NCBI RefSeq assembly: GCF_900455735.1
Contig: NZ_UAUI01000003.1
Coordinates: 1-64,000, forward strand
DNA from: Rhodococcus wratislaviensis
GTDB lineage: Bacteria > Actinomycetota > Actinomycetes > Mycobacteriales > Mycobacteriaceae
DNA length: 64,000 nt
Direction: 5' to 3'
Below, in pieces: positions 9,435 through 17,562 of the stretch. Position numbers and translations under genes: made by a program. Each line of letters starts with the position of its first letter. Positions within the stretch are counted from its first letter, which is position 1. The notes beneath the pieces are model-generated. The model had not been told where the DNA came from. It searched no databases and saw only the letters and a list, made by a program, of their open reading frames with translations.

Positions 9435-10033
9435 GCGTCTGGTTCACCTCCGATCTGCACCTTCGTCACGCACGGCTGGTGGAGATCCGCGGCTTCGACG
9501 CGGAGATCGACGCGCACGACGAATCCATCCTCGACGCACTGGCCGCCGCCGTCGGGAGCGGCGACCAACTCTGGATACTCGGCGACGTCACCGTCGGAGG
9601 TGCGGCCGCCGAGGACTGGGCGCTGCGCGCGCTCGACGAGTTCGCGCGGAACCGGAATGTCGAACTGCATCTGATCCCCGGCAATCACGACTCGTGCCAC
9701 CCGATGGCGAACCGCAACAGTCACATCCGGCAGCGGGTGTTCCTGGAGACGTTCGCGTCCGTGCAGTTGTTCGCGCGGCGGAAGGTCGCGGGCGAGACCG
9801 TGCTGCTCTCCCATTTCCCGTACGTCGGCGACCACACCGCGGAGGACCGGGGCGTGAAGTACCGGTTGCAGGACCAGGGAGACTGGTTGCTGCACGGGCA
9901 CACTCATCAGGACGACGTGCTCGACCCGTCCGTGCACCCGCGGCAGATCCACGTGGGCTGGGACAGTTGGCGCAGGCCCGTGCACGTCGACGAGATCGCC
10001 GAGGTCATCGGGTCGGACGCGTCGACTCGGTGA
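9431..10033 (+). CDS. Calcineurin-like metallophosphoesterase
   Basis: A 200-residue protein with all the metal-ligand motifs of the metallophosphoesterase superfamily in order: SDLHLRH, LGDVTVGG, PGNHDS, LLSHFPY and HGHTHQDD. The compact size and the phrase HFPYVGDH resemble the phage-type and YfcE-like single-domain phosphoesterases. The substrate is not evident. The ATG overlaps the preceding stop codon. Its 3' end overlaps the convergent AraC-type gene by 29 bp, an uncommon but plausible arrangement. Confidence 0.85.
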   Translation: MSVWFTSDLHLRHARLVEIRGFDAEIDAHDESILDALAAAVGSGDQLWILGDVTVGGAAAEDWALRALDEFARNRNVELHLIPGNHDSCHPMANRNSHIRQRVFLETFASVQLFARRKVAGETVLLSHFPYVGDHTAEDRGVKYRLQDQGDWLLHGHTHQDDVLDPSVHPRQIHVGWDSWRRPVHVDEIAEVIGSDASTR

Positions 10034-10994
10034 CCGGTGTGGCGTCGGCGCGATATCTGCCGGGCGTCGATCCGTGCGCGTTCTTGAACAGCCGGGAGAA
10101 GTGGGCGGCGTCGGCGAAACCCCAGCGGGCGCCGAGGGCGGAGACGGGCACATCGCGGTAACGGGGGTCGGCGAGATCGCGACGGCACTGCTCGAGGCGG
10201 CGGCGGCGAATCCATCCGCTTGCCGTGTCGCCGTCGGCTTCGAACATCTTCTGCAGGTGCCGCACCGAGATGTGATGCGCGGCGGCGATCGAGTGCACAT
10301 CCAGCTCCCGGTCGGCGAGCCGCTCGTCGATGAAGGCGGTGACCCTGGCGCGTAGTGCGTCCGCGCGCGACTGCGGCAGCGGCCCGTCGGCGAGGTGAAG
10401 TTGCTCCGCGAACGCGGCCGCGACCAGGTCGAGGACGGCGTCGCCGAGGTGCACCGCGACGGTGGGGGAGGCGTCGACGATCTGCTCGCCGAGCCCGCGC
10501 AACAGCGGGGTGACGACGGCGCCGAGCCCCTGCCTGCCCGACACCCGGCGCGCGGTGAGCTGGGCGATGCCGGCGGGCGGAACGCGGAGGAGGTGCCGGG
10601 GGAACATCACGACCAGCATCCGGAACCGGTCGTCGAACGACAGCTGATACGGCCGGGTCGTGTCGTAGATCGCGAAATCGCCGGGGGTGAGCGCGGCTTC
10701 CCGGCCGTCCTGGCTCAGGACGCAGTACCCGCGGACCTGCAGTCCGAGTTTGAAGTAGTCGGGGTTGGCGGCGCGGATGGTCCGGGGCGTTCGGCGAATG
10801 ACGTGCGGGGCGGCCGTGACCTCGCTGATCCGGATCGCACCGACCGTCGCGCCGCGCACGACGCCCCGGAAGTCGGCGTGGTCCGCCGAGGTCATCTCCA
10901 GGGGGACGAACGCGTCGCTGACCGACTCGCGGAACTCGTCGAACGAGACGAGGCCGTGTTCGACCGGACGGATGAGCCTGCTCACGGCCACCAT
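10005..10994 (-). CDS. AraC-family transcriptional regulator
   Basis: A 329-residue regulator. The N-terminal 190 residues match the AraC-binding-like (FeaR/NphR type) cupin domain, with segments such as PDYFKLGLQVRGYCVLSQDG and LTPGDFAIYDTTRPYQLSF. The C-terminal 100 residues contain two helix-turn-helix units, SVRHLQKMFEADGDTASGWI and ALGARWGFADAAHFSRLFKN, ending in TPGRYR. It would activate or repress a catabolic operon in response to a small ligand. It starts five bases after the MarR gene stop, so the two regulators likely form one transcript. The target is unknown. Confidence 0.9.
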   Translation of the reverse strand: MVAVSRLIRPVEHGLVSFDEFRESVSDAFVPLEMTSADHADFRGVVRGATVGAIRISEVTAAPHVIRRTPRTIRAANPDYFKLGLQVRGYCVLSQDGREAALTPGDFAIYDTTRPYQLSFDDRFRMLVVMFPRHLLRVPPAGIAQLTARRVSGRQGLGAVVTPLLRGLGEQIVDASPTVAVHLGDAVLDLVAAAFAEQLHLADGPLPQSRADALRARVTAFIDERLADRELDVHSIAAAHHISVRHLQKMFEADGDTASGWIRRRRLEQCRRDLADPRYRDVPVSALGARWGFADAAHFSRLFKNAHGSTPGRYRADATPVTESTRPTR

Positions 10995-10999
10995 CTACC

Positions 11000-11539
11000 T
11001 CAACTGCGTTTGACGGCTTCGCGTGCGGCGGTGCCCGACGCGAGCTTCTCCAGCAGGCCGATCAGGTCGAGCCGTTCCGAAGGTGTCAGCGACTCCGTCC
11101 ACGTCTGCTCGCGCTTGTTGTGCGCCGAGTACGTGCTGACGATGGCATCGTGCCCGGCGTCGGTCAGTTCGAGGGCGACCGCCCGGCGGTCGCCGGCGGA
11201 CGGTCGCCGCGTCACGAGACCGTCGCGCTCGAGCGTGTTCACCAGGGCCGACACGGCGGACCTGCTCATCCCGGACAGTGAGGCGACCCGCTTGGCTTCG
11301 CACGGTCCGGCGAGCCACACCACGAACAGCACCCGGAATCCGGGCCAGCTCCACCCGCTGGGCCGGTGGACCGTCGACTCGAGATCGTAGACGAGGGCAC
11401 TGGTCACGCGGTGCAGCGCGAGGACCAGCCGCATGGAGACCGGATCGACCTCGGGCAGTTCGTCGACGGTCTTGCCCACCGCGAAGTCCACGAAGGACAG
11501 GAAGTCCAGGTTGCTCTGGTCGGTCGTCTCCTCGGGCAT
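11000..11539 (-). CDS. MarR-family transcriptional regulator
   Basis: A 179-residue winged-helix regulator. The core is GWSWPGFRVLFVVWLAGPCE, a recognition helix region SLSGMSRSAVSALVNTLERDGLV and the wing RRPSAGDRRAVALELTDAG. MarR proteins bind short palindromes as dimers and release DNA on binding aromatic or lipophilic acids. ATG 11537-11539 is used; a GTG two codons upstream is equally possible, and no strong ribosome-binding site decides between them. It precedes the AraC gene and faces a divergent block of steroid-type SDRs ending at 11641. Confidence 0.88.
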   Translation of the reverse strand: MPEETTDQSNLDFLSFVDFAVGKTVDELPEVDPVSMRLVLALHRVTSALVYDLESTVHRPSGWSWPGFRVLFVVWLAGPCEAKRVASLSGMSRSAVSALVNTLERDGLVTRRPSAGDRRAVALELTDAGHDAIVSTYSAHNKREQTWTESLTPSERLDLIGLLEKLASGTAAREAVKRS

Positions 11540-11566
11540 GACCACAGGTTAGCGTCGGAACACGTA

Positions 11567-11585
11567 TTGTCAAAGCATTGATCAA
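11567..11585. promoter_or_regulatory. Candidate operator upstream of marR gene
   Basis: TTGTCAA (11567-11573) and TTGATCAA (11578-11585) are paired half-sites 28 bp upstream of the marR start. Spacing and AT content fit a MarR operator with autoregulation. This is inferred from position and symmetry only. Confidence 0.35.
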
Positions 11586-11590
11586 CTAGC

Positions 11591-11638
11591 CCCCGTGAGT
11601 ACTTGTCAACGCCGGGCGGTTAACAAGTACTCACGGGG
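11591..11638. terminator. 20-bp-arm hairpin between SDR operon end and marR promoter
   Basis: Arms CCCCGTGAGTACTTGTCAAC (11591-11610) and GTTAACAAGTACTCACGGGG (11619-11638) pair with one wobble around an eight-base loop. It begins three bases after the stop codon of the last SDR gene (11641) and probably ends that operon. Confidence 0.7.
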
Positions 11639-11640
11639 CG

Positions 11641-12477
11641 TCAGCCAGTAACCCTCGCGGCGTTGCCCGCGTCGACGGGCAGGACGATGCCGCTGATGTG
11701 TGCGCTGCCCTCGGCGGCGAGGAACAGCACGACCCGGGTGATCTCGGCGGCGTCCAGCCACGCCACGGGCTGGGCGTGCAGGCTCCGGAACACCGGTTCC
11801 ACGTCCTGTGCTCCCGGCATCTCCAGGTCCGGCCGCATCATCCGGTAGAGGGCGTCGTTGTGAATCATCGGTGTCGAGATATTGCCCGGTGCAATCGCAT
11901 TCACCGTGATGCCGTGCGAGGCGAGATCGAGCGCCGCGCTCTTGGTGAGCCCGATGACGCCCCACTTCGACGCCGCGTACGCGGCCATGTTGGCGTTGCC
12001 GACCCGGCCGAGCATCGACGAGATGGTGACGATCCGGCCGTATCCTCGCCGGATCATGCCGGGCGCCACCGCTCCGACGGTGTTGAAGACGCCGGTGAGG
12101 TTGGAACCGATCGCCTCCGACCACTGCTCCTGCGTGAGCGACTGCACCGGGGCGGCCACCGAGACACCGGCATTCGCGACCGCGACGTCGATTCGCCCGA
12201 ACTCGGACTCCGCCTCCGCGACCAGTGCGTCCATCGCGACTCGGTCCGCGGCGTCTGCCTTGGCGGTGATGCACCGGCGGCCCATGGCGCGCACCAGCTC
12301 CGCGGTCTCGTCGAGGTCGGCGGCGGTGGCCAGGGGATAGCCCACGGCCGGGCTGTCCTCGCAGCGGTCGCACAGAACTATGTCTGCTCCGCGTTCCGCC
12401 AGTGCGACCGCGTGGCTGCGGCCCTGGCCGCGGGCACCGCCGGTGACCAGGGCGACCCGGCCTTCGAAGTCTTTCAT
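11641..12477 (-). CDS. Mycofactocin-type SDR oxidoreductase
   Basis: A 278-residue short-chain dehydrogenase. The nucleotide motif GGARGQGR is near residue 13, the structural NAG is in VAVANAGVSV, and the active site is SSM with YAASK. The insertion YPLATAADLDETAELV after the second strand is the hallmark of the mycofactocin-coupled SDR subfamily, whose NAD stays bound and is reoxidised by mycofactocin. It is the last gene of a three-SDR operon (14205 to 11641) beside the steroid genes. Oxidation of a steroid hydroxyl, for example at C3, C7 or C12, is a reasonable inference; the substrate is not shown by the sequence. Confidence 0.85.
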   Translation of the reverse strand: MKDFEGRVALVTGGARGQGRSHAVALAERGADIVLCDRCEDSPAVGYPLATAADLDETAELVRAMGRRCITAKADAADRVAMDALVAEAESEFGRIDVAVANAGVSVAAPVQSLTQEQWSEAIGSNLTGVFNTVGAVAPGMIRRGYGRIVTISSMLGRVGNANMAAYAASKWGVIGLTKSAALDLASHGITVNAIAPGNISTPMIHNDALYRMMRPDLEMPGAQDVEPVFRSLHAQPVAWLDAAEITRVVLFLAAEGSAHISGIVLPVDAGNAARVTG

Positions 12478-12500
12478 CGTCGCTCTCCTGTCCGGGCGGA

Positions 12501-13244
12501 TCAGCGCAGCTTGATGCTGCCGCCGTCCGCCATCAATGTCTGTCCGGTCATGTACCGCGAATCTTCGGACGCGAGGAACACCGCGACGGGCGCGATGTCG
12601 GTCTCGGGATCGCCGATCCGCTGGAGCGGAACCTTCGCCACGGACGCGGCGGCGCGGTCGGGGAATCGTTCCTGCCAGGCGAGGACGCCCTCGGTGGCGG
12701 CGAACGGGCAGATCACGTTCACCCGGATCTGATCGGCCGCCCACTCGTTGGCCGCCACCCGGCTGACGCCGCGAATCGCTTCCTTCGCCGCGGCGTACGA
12801 CGTCTGGGTGGGCATGCCGTCGAGCCCGGACCCGGACGCGAAGTTGATCACCGAGCCCTTCGCCGCCTTCAGCTGTTCGTAGCAGGCCTGCATGAGGTGC
12901 ACGACCGGATAGAACCCGGTCCGGAACGAGAGGTCGAACATCTCCTGGGTGTGGTCGATCAGCAGTGCCTGCCGCGATGCGTGGGCGTTGTTGACCAGCA
13001 CGTCCACGGATCCGAACGCTGCGACGGCGGCGTCCCGGATCTGTTCGGCGGACTCGCGCCGGGAGATGTCGACGTTCAGGAAGCGAGCCGACGATCCGAG
13101 TTGCTGCTCGAGATCCCGGCCGCGTTCGTCGTCGATGTCGACGAACAGGACGTTGGCGCCCTCGCGGACGAACACCGTGGTCACGGCCCGGCCGATGCCT
13201 CCGGCGCCGCCCGTCACGATCGCCGTCTTTCCGTACAGCCTCAT
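12501..13244 (-). CDS. SDR family oxidoreductase
   Basis: A 247-residue classical SDR. It has the TGGAGGIGR cofactor motif at the N-terminus, VDIDDERGRDL with an acidic residue that favours NAD(H), and active-site SGSGLDGMPTQTSYAAAK. The usual NNAG strand motif reads NNAHA, an odd feature shared in style with the SDR at 58539 (NNAND). The C-terminus is MTGQTLMADGG. The ATG at 13242-13244 is preceded by AAGGAG. It is the middle gene of the three-SDR operon, with 23-25 bp gaps. A hydroxysteroid or hydroxyacyl-CoA dehydrogenase role is inferred from context. Confidence 0.82.
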   Translation of the reverse strand: MRLYGKTAIVTGGAGGIGRAVTTVFVREGANVLFVDIDDERGRDLEQQLGSSARFLNVDISRRESAEQIRDAAVAAFGSVDVLVNNAHASRQALLIDHTQEMFDLSFRTGFYPVVHLMQACYEQLKAAKGSVINFASGSGLDGMPTQTSYAAAKEAIRGVSRVAANEWAADQIRVNVICPFAATEGVLAWQERFPDRAAASVAKVPLQRIGDPETDIAPVAVFLASEDSRYMTGQTLMADGGSIKLR

Positions 13245-13269
13245 CGTGTGCTCCTTCTGCGGGTGTGGC

Positions 13270-14205
13270 TCAGACACCGGCGGTGTCGCCGGTCGCCAGC
13301 GCGAACTTCTCCAAATCGGCGACGCTGAACGCGGCATAGTTCTCGTACGGTCCGCGGCCGGCGAAATAGGGTGTGAGAAGCTCCTCGAGCTCCTCGGGTG
13401 AGAACGCGGAACCCGCTGCATCGAAGCGGTTCTCGACCTTCGGTGCCGCCATCAGCGCGACCATCTTGCCGTACACGACGAACACCTGGCCGTTGATCTC
13501 GTCGGCGGCGGGGGAGGACAGGTAGCGGACGAGGGTGGCGACCCGTTCGGGGGACAGGGGGTCGAGTCCGGTGTCGGCCGCGTTCTCGCCGAACGCCTCG
13601 GCGGTCATGGCCGTCCTGGCGCGGGGGCAGATCGCGTTGGCGCGTATCCCGTAGCGGGACAGACCCTGTGCGGTCGACAATGTGAGTGCGGTGATCCCGG
13701 CCTTCGCGGCCGAGTAGTTGGGCTGGCCCGGCGATCCGAACAGGAACGCCTCGGATGATGTGTTGACGATCCGCCCGTATACCGGGCCTCCGGCGGCCTT
13801 GCTCGCCTCGCGCCAGTGCACGGCCGCGGCGCGCGAGGTGGCGGCGTGCCCCTTGAGGTGGACGCGGATGACGTCGTCCCAGTCCGATTCGGAGAGGTTG
13901 AAAATCATTTTGTCGCGCAGGATTCCGGCGTTGTTGACGAGGATGTCCATCGATCCGAAGGTGCTGACGGCCTCGTGCACGAGGCGTGCGCCCAGCGACC
14001 AGTCGGAGACGTCACCGGTCACGGCGGTGGCGCGGCCGCCTGCCGCCGCGATCTCCGCGGCCACCTCGTGTGCGCCGTCGCCCATGTCGTTGACGACGAC
14101 TGCGGCTCCCGCGGCGGCGAGGGCGAGGGCTTCGGCCCGGCCGAGGCCTGCGCCTGCGCCGGTGACGACGGCGGTGCGTCCGGTGAGGCTGAGTGATTCC
14201 GTCAT
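13270..14205 (-). CDS. SDR oxidoreductase, HSD17B4-like with C-terminal extension
   Basis: A 311-residue SDR, about 60 residues longer than the classical type. It has TGAGAGLGRAEALALA, NDMGDGAHEV, NNAGILRDKMIFNLSESDWD and the active site YSAAK. NNAGILRDK and the acidic strand end are typical of the (3R)-hydroxyacyl-CoA dehydrogenase/HSD17B4 group and of Mtb Hsd4A-like proteins. The extension (FSPEELEELLTPYFAGRGPY) may contact an acyl-CoA. It is the first gene of the three-SDR operon, with AGGAG before the ATG at 14203-14205. A role in side-chain beta-oxidation is likely. Confidence 0.83.
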   Translation of the reverse strand: MTESLSLTGRTAVVTGAGAGLGRAEALALAAAGAAVVVNDMGDGAHEVAAEIAAAGGRATAVTGDVSDWSLGARLVHEAVSTFGSMDILVNNAGILRDKMIFNLSESDWDDVIRVHLKGHAATSRAAAVHWREASKAAGGPVYGRIVNTSSEAFLFGSPGQPNYSAAKAGITALTLSTAQGLSRYGIRANAICPRARTAMTAEAFGENAADTGLDPLSPERVATLVRYLSSPAADEINGQVFVVYGKMVALMAAPKVENRFDAAGSAFSPEELEELLTPYFAGRGPYENYAAFSVADLEKFALATGDTAGV

Positions 14206-14354
14206 GGGAACTCCTGATTCGCGAGAAGAATTAGATTTCATTCTAGTTGTATCGCATGAACTACTGATCAGTCACTAGAGAAGCGCGATCTAATGGAGGA
14301 ATGTTTTCTACTTTCCCTGCCGATTCGGCATTGACGACACCGGCCGCAGGCAGG

Positions 14355-14369
14355 TCTCGGTGAGTGGGA
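14355..14369. promoter_or_regulatory. Regulon motif copy in the SDR/MFS divergent promoter
   Basis: TCTCGGTGAGTGGGA fits the 15-bp consensus TCYCRSTSASYGRRA at every position. It lies 72 bp before the MFS transporter start and 149 bp before the divergent SDR operon. The same motif recurs upstream of other steroid genes in this window. Separately, a perfect palindrome ACTGATCAGT is at 14263-14272. Confidence 0.55.
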
Positions 14370-14441
14370 ACTGTGGTCGACGTCACTGGGTGGCATGCCA
14401 GGTTGGGCGTGCTGATCCTCTCGAATCCCCCGGAGCCACAT

Positions 14442-15914
14442 ATGCATAACATGCCCCTGTCCCCAGGTGAGGCGGAGCGCGCACCGCTCTCACGCGGGAG
14501 GTCGTTCGCCCTCCTGGCCTTGATCATCCTTCTGGTCGAGGTCATCCCGCTCGCCTACAACTTCGTCACCCCCGCGCTGCCGGAGATCGCGAAACACTTC
14601 GGCACCGCGAACGTCGGCTGGGTGATCACGATCGTCACGCTCGTCCTCGCAGCTTCGACTCCGCTCGTCGGCAAACTCGGCGACATCTACGGCAAGAAGC
14701 GGATGATGCTCGTGTCCGCCGCGGTGTTCGGCGCCGGTTCGCTACTCGGTGCGCTGGCCCCCAACTTCGAACTCTTCCTCGTGGGCCGCGGACTCCAGGG
14801 TGCGGGCATGGCGATCCTCGTGCTCGCCTACGGGCTGATCCGAGACATCCTGCCCCCGTCCATCATTCCCGTGGCCGTGGGATTCGTCGCCACCGGAATG
14901 GGGGCCAGCACCATCCTCGGCCCGATCATCGGCGGCTACCTCATCGACCACTTCGGCTACACCGGCGTGTTCTGGGCGCAACTCCTCCACGTGGCGGTCG
15001 TCGGAATCGCGGTCGCGATCTTCGTTCCCGAGACCACACTGCGGACGCGATCGAGGCTCGACGTGCTCGGCGCGGCCATCCTCGGCCTCGGTGCATTCGT
15101 GCTGCTGTTCGGCATCGGCAAGGCCACCGCATGGGGTTACACGGCCCCGCAGACGCTTCTGTGCGTGGGCGGCGGTCTCGCCATTCTCGCCGGCTGGCTG
15201 CTGTACGAACGCACGCCGAAGGAACCGCTCATCGACCTCCAGATGCTCAAGCACGGGCCTGTTGCGAAAACCCTGGCCGCCAGCGGTTTCGTCCAGTTCG
15301 TCCTGGTCAGCCATTCGATGCTCATCCCGATGTTCGTGATGACCGATCCCGACCTCGGCCTCGGCTACGGATTCGGAGTCACCGCGCTCGCCGTCGCGAT
15401 CTACACCGTCCCCACGGGCGTCGTGTCGATGATCGCGGGCCCGGTCGGCGGATACTTCACCCGTCGCATCGGCCCGGCTCCGGTTCTGGTGTTCGGCGGC
15501 GCCTCCCTCGCGCTCGGGTCGGTCCTGCTCGCCACCCTGCACGACTCGACCGTCCAGATGATGTTCGGGCAGTTGGTGATCGGCCTCGGACTCGGTTCCG
15601 CGTCGGCGACGTTGCCGAACCTCATCATGCGCACCGTGCCCGCGGAGACGCAGGGGATCGCAGGCGGGATGCTCAACCTGTCCGGCTCGCTGGGCAGTGC
15701 GATCGGCAGTCAGGTGATGATCGCCATCGTCGCGATCCCCGGTGTCGTGCTGGTGGGACGCGCCGCGCAATACTCGGAGAGGGGGTTCGTCTACGCCTTC
15801 TTCACACTCGCCGTCGCCGGACTGCTGGCATCGGTGATGGGACTTCTCCTCACCCGCAACAAGATCGAGCGTCCGGTCGACGTGGCGTCGCCGAAGACGG
15901 AGATGGTCGCCTGA
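14442..15914 (+). CDS. MFS transporter, 14-TM DHA2-like (possible steroid metabolite uptake, CamM-like)
   Basis: A 490-residue major facilitator with about 14 hydrophobic helices. Motif A is in the first cytoplasmic loop (GKLGDIYGKKRMM) and a motif-C-like GMGASTILGPIIGGYL follows. The DHA2/EmrB-like group usually exports drugs. In the cholate gene cluster of R. jostii RHA1, however, an MFS protein called CamM is known to take up bile-acid metabolites. Placement here at the cluster edge, sharing the regulon motif, makes such a role plausible but unproven. ATG 14442 follows CGGAG with good spacing; a second ATG is at 14451. Confidence 0.82.
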   Translation: MHNMPLSPGEAERAPLSRGRSFALLALIILLVEVIPLAYNFVTPALPEIAKHFGTANVGWVITIVTLVLAASTPLVGKLGDIYGKKRMMLVSAAVFGAGSLLGALAPNFELFLVGRGLQGAGMAILVLAYGLIRDILPPSIIPVAVGFVATGMGASTILGPIIGGYLIDHFGYTGVFWAQLLHVAVVGIAVAIFVPETTLRTRSRLDVLGAAILGLGAFVLLFGIGKATAWGYTAPQTLLCVGGGLAILAGWLLYERTPKEPLIDLQMLKHGPVAKTLAASGFVQFVLVSHSMLIPMFVMTDPDLGLGYGFGVTALAVAIYTVPTGVVSMIAGPVGGYFTRRIGPAPVLVFGGASLALGSVLLATLHDSTVQMMFGQLVIGLGLGSASATLPNLIMRTVPAETQGIAGGMLNLSGSLGSAIGSQVMIAIVAIPGVVLVGRAAQYSERGFVYAFFTLAVAGLLASVMGLLLTRNKIERPVDVASPKTEMVA

Positions 15915-15931
15915 CCTCCCTGCCACGCAGA

Positions 15932-15968
15932 CGACACGAGGCCCGCAGCATCTGCGGGCCTCGTGTCG
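15932..15968. terminator. Bidirectional terminator hairpin
   Basis: A perfect 17-bp stem (15932-15948 with 15952-15968) and a three-base loop CAT, lying between the convergent MFS and SnoaL-fold genes. It can end both transcripts. Confidence 0.85.
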
Positions 15969-15986
15969 GTGTGGCAGAGCCCGTGC

Positions 15987-16469
15987 TCAGGCGCGCACAC
16001 CCGCCGCCAGCAGGGTGCGCGCCTCCTCGCGACCGTCGAGCAGCCGATTGACGCGCCGGGTCACCTTCCACTCGCCGTCGATCTTGGCGAGCTCCCACCG
16101 GTTGGCGGTGATCCGGTGGACGCGGAACCCGTCGTCGTCGTGAATGATCAACTGCGACTTGCACGTGGCTACCGCGGTGTCACCGTCGACACGCACGTGC
16201 CCGGGCTCGAGCATGTGCGCGCAGCCACCGCCGATCCAGCCCTGATGCGCCTGCGACTGCACCATCGCCGTGATGGCCGCGTGGCCGCGCATCACCCCGG
16301 TGTCCACGTCGTACACGCCGTCCTCGGTCCACAGCCGCGCGACCGCTTCGGCCGAACCGCTGTCGATGGCGGGACCGTAGGCGGTCATCAGCTCGAGGAT
16401 GGCGAGCTTGTCTTCGAGTGCGGTGACGCGTTCGGCGAGCGCGCGGACGAGTTCTTCGGTGCCGGTCAT
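15987..16469 (-). CDS. SnoaL/NTF2-fold protein, possible steroid dehydratase or isomerase
   Basis: A 160-residue cone-fold protein with an N-terminal helix (LVRALAERVTALEDK) and then the SnoaL-like core. Tyr31 and Asp36 (AYGPAID) and His85 (GCAHM) match by spacing the Tyr30/Asp35/His83 set of the bile-acid 7-alpha-dehydratase BaiE. C-terminal Arg138/Arg139 could bind a CoA or carboxylate. A dehydratase or isomerase acting on a hydroxysteroid is therefore possible, but this fold also includes non-enzymes. Its ATG overlaps the stop of the upstream LLM oxidoreductase gene, so the two are coupled. Confidence 0.7.
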   Translation of the reverse strand: MTGTEELVRALAERVTALEDKLAILELMTAYGPAIDSGSAEAVARLWTEDGVYDVDTGVMRGHAAITAMVQSQAHQGWIGGGCAHMLEPGHVRVDGDTAVATCKSQLIIHDDDGFRVHRITANRWELAKIDGEWKVTRRVNRLLDGREEARTLLAAGVRA

Positions 16470-17362
16470 GGACGGATCCTGTCTTCGGTTGCGGTGCGGA
16501 AGGAGAGGCCGAGTTCGTCGCCCAGAAGCCGGAGGGCCTCCAGTTGTTCGCAGTAGTGGGCTGCGCTCGTGGACGCGAGGGTGGCGCTGACGACGGTCGT
16601 GCCGGCGTCGCGTCGTCGTTCGAGGGCGCGGGCGACGGAGTCGCGGGAGCCGATCGGGTCGAGTGGCGCGCCCGCGCTGAGGACCACCTCGAAACCCTCG
16701 GGGAGGTCGACCTTGGCGAGTAGCGCGCACGACTCGTCGAGGGACAGGCCGAACGGCACCCATCCATCGCCGAGCGTTGCGGCGCGGCGCAAGGAACGCA
16801 GTGTCCGCCCCCCGATCCACAGCGGGACCCGCGGCTGGACGGCATGCGGTTCGACGACGACGCCGTCGAAGTCGTAGAACGTGCCGTGGTACTCGGGCCG
16901 GGGTTGCGACAGCGACGCACGGAGCGCGGCGAGGGCGTCGTCGGCGCGGGCGCCCCGGTCGTCGAAGTGGGCGCCGAGCAGGTCGAATTCCTCGCGCAGG
17001 CTGCCCACGCCCAGGCCGAGCACGAGCCGGCCGCCGCTGACGACGTCGAGCGTGCCGTAGCGCTTCGCGATCGCGAGGGGGTGGTGATAGCCGAGTACCA
17101 GAACCTGGGTGGCGAGGCGGATACCGGTGGTCTGGGCGGCGAGGAACCCGAGGGTGGCGAGCGGGTCCCAGTAGGTGCCGCCGCGCTCGACCGCGACGTC
17201 GGTGGGCACGGCGACGTGCTCGCTGCACGTGAGGTGGTGGTAGCCGAGGCGGTCGGCCGTGCGGGCGATCGCGGTCAACTCCGCGATGCCGGCGCCGAGT
17301 TCCCAGTCCGCGCGGACGGCGGGGTGCGCGATGACGATGGGCGGCGCGATTCCTATGTGCAT
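16466..17362 (-). CDS. F420-type LLM-class oxidoreductase
   Basis: A 298-residue luciferase-like TIM barrel. Typical elements are YHHLTCSEHVAVPTDV, RLATQVLVLGYHHPLAIAK and GRLVLGLGVGSLREEFDLLG. A later PLWIGGRTLRSLRRAATLGDGW is characteristic of actinobacterial F420-dependent members. The reaction, F420H2-dependent reduction or oxidation of a steroid intermediate, is inferred from context. The start at 17360-17362 is used; the longer frame upstream would enter the divergent promoter. The gene is coupled to the SnoaL gene by a four-base overlap and is divergent from the IclR gene. Confidence 0.82.
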   Translation of the reverse strand: MHIGIAPPIVIAHPAVRADWELGAGIAELTAIARTADRLGYHHLTCSEHVAVPTDVAVERGGTYWDPLATLGFLAAQTTGIRLATQVLVLGYHHPLAIAKRYGTLDVVSGGRLVLGLGVGSLREEFDLLGAHFDDRGARADDALAALRASLSQPRPEYHGTFYDFDGVVVEPHAVQPRVPLWIGGRTLRSLRRAATLGDGWVPFGLSLDESCALLAKVDLPEGFEVVLSAGAPLDPIGSRDSVARALERRRDAGTTVVSATLASTSAAHYCEQLEALRLLGDELGLSFRTATEDRIRP

Positions 17363-17437
17363 CAGTTCGTTACTCCGCTGTCGGGGTCGGTCTGTCGTCA
17401 CCGTTGTAGTGGAGGCGCCCGGTGGCCGCGCGGGCGT

Positions 17438-17452
17438 TCCCGGTGACCGGAC
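17438..17452. promoter_or_regulatory. Regulon motif copy in the LLM/IclR divergent promoter
   Basis: TCCCGGTGACCGGAC matches 14 of 15 positions of the shared motif. It lies 75 bp before the LLM gene start and 110 bp before the iclR-type gene. An AT-rich imperfect palindrome centred on GAATTC (17498-17516) lies nearer the IclR start and may be its promoter or a second operator. Confidence 0.5.
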
Positions 17453-17562
17453 GCGGCGATTGTCCGATTTCTTCCCCGCGGCGGGCACGGCTGGTACATT
17501 TTAAGAATTCATTTCAATTTTTGTCGGGCGTATGCGTGTGACCAGGATATTTGGAGGCGTCG

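Noticed and set aside
14229-17516. AT-rich strings similar to TGAAAT..AATTCTT at 14229-14244 and 17498-17516
   Set aside because: Similarity needs an indel and may reflect only promoter AT-richness; it is not strong enough to call a shared operator.
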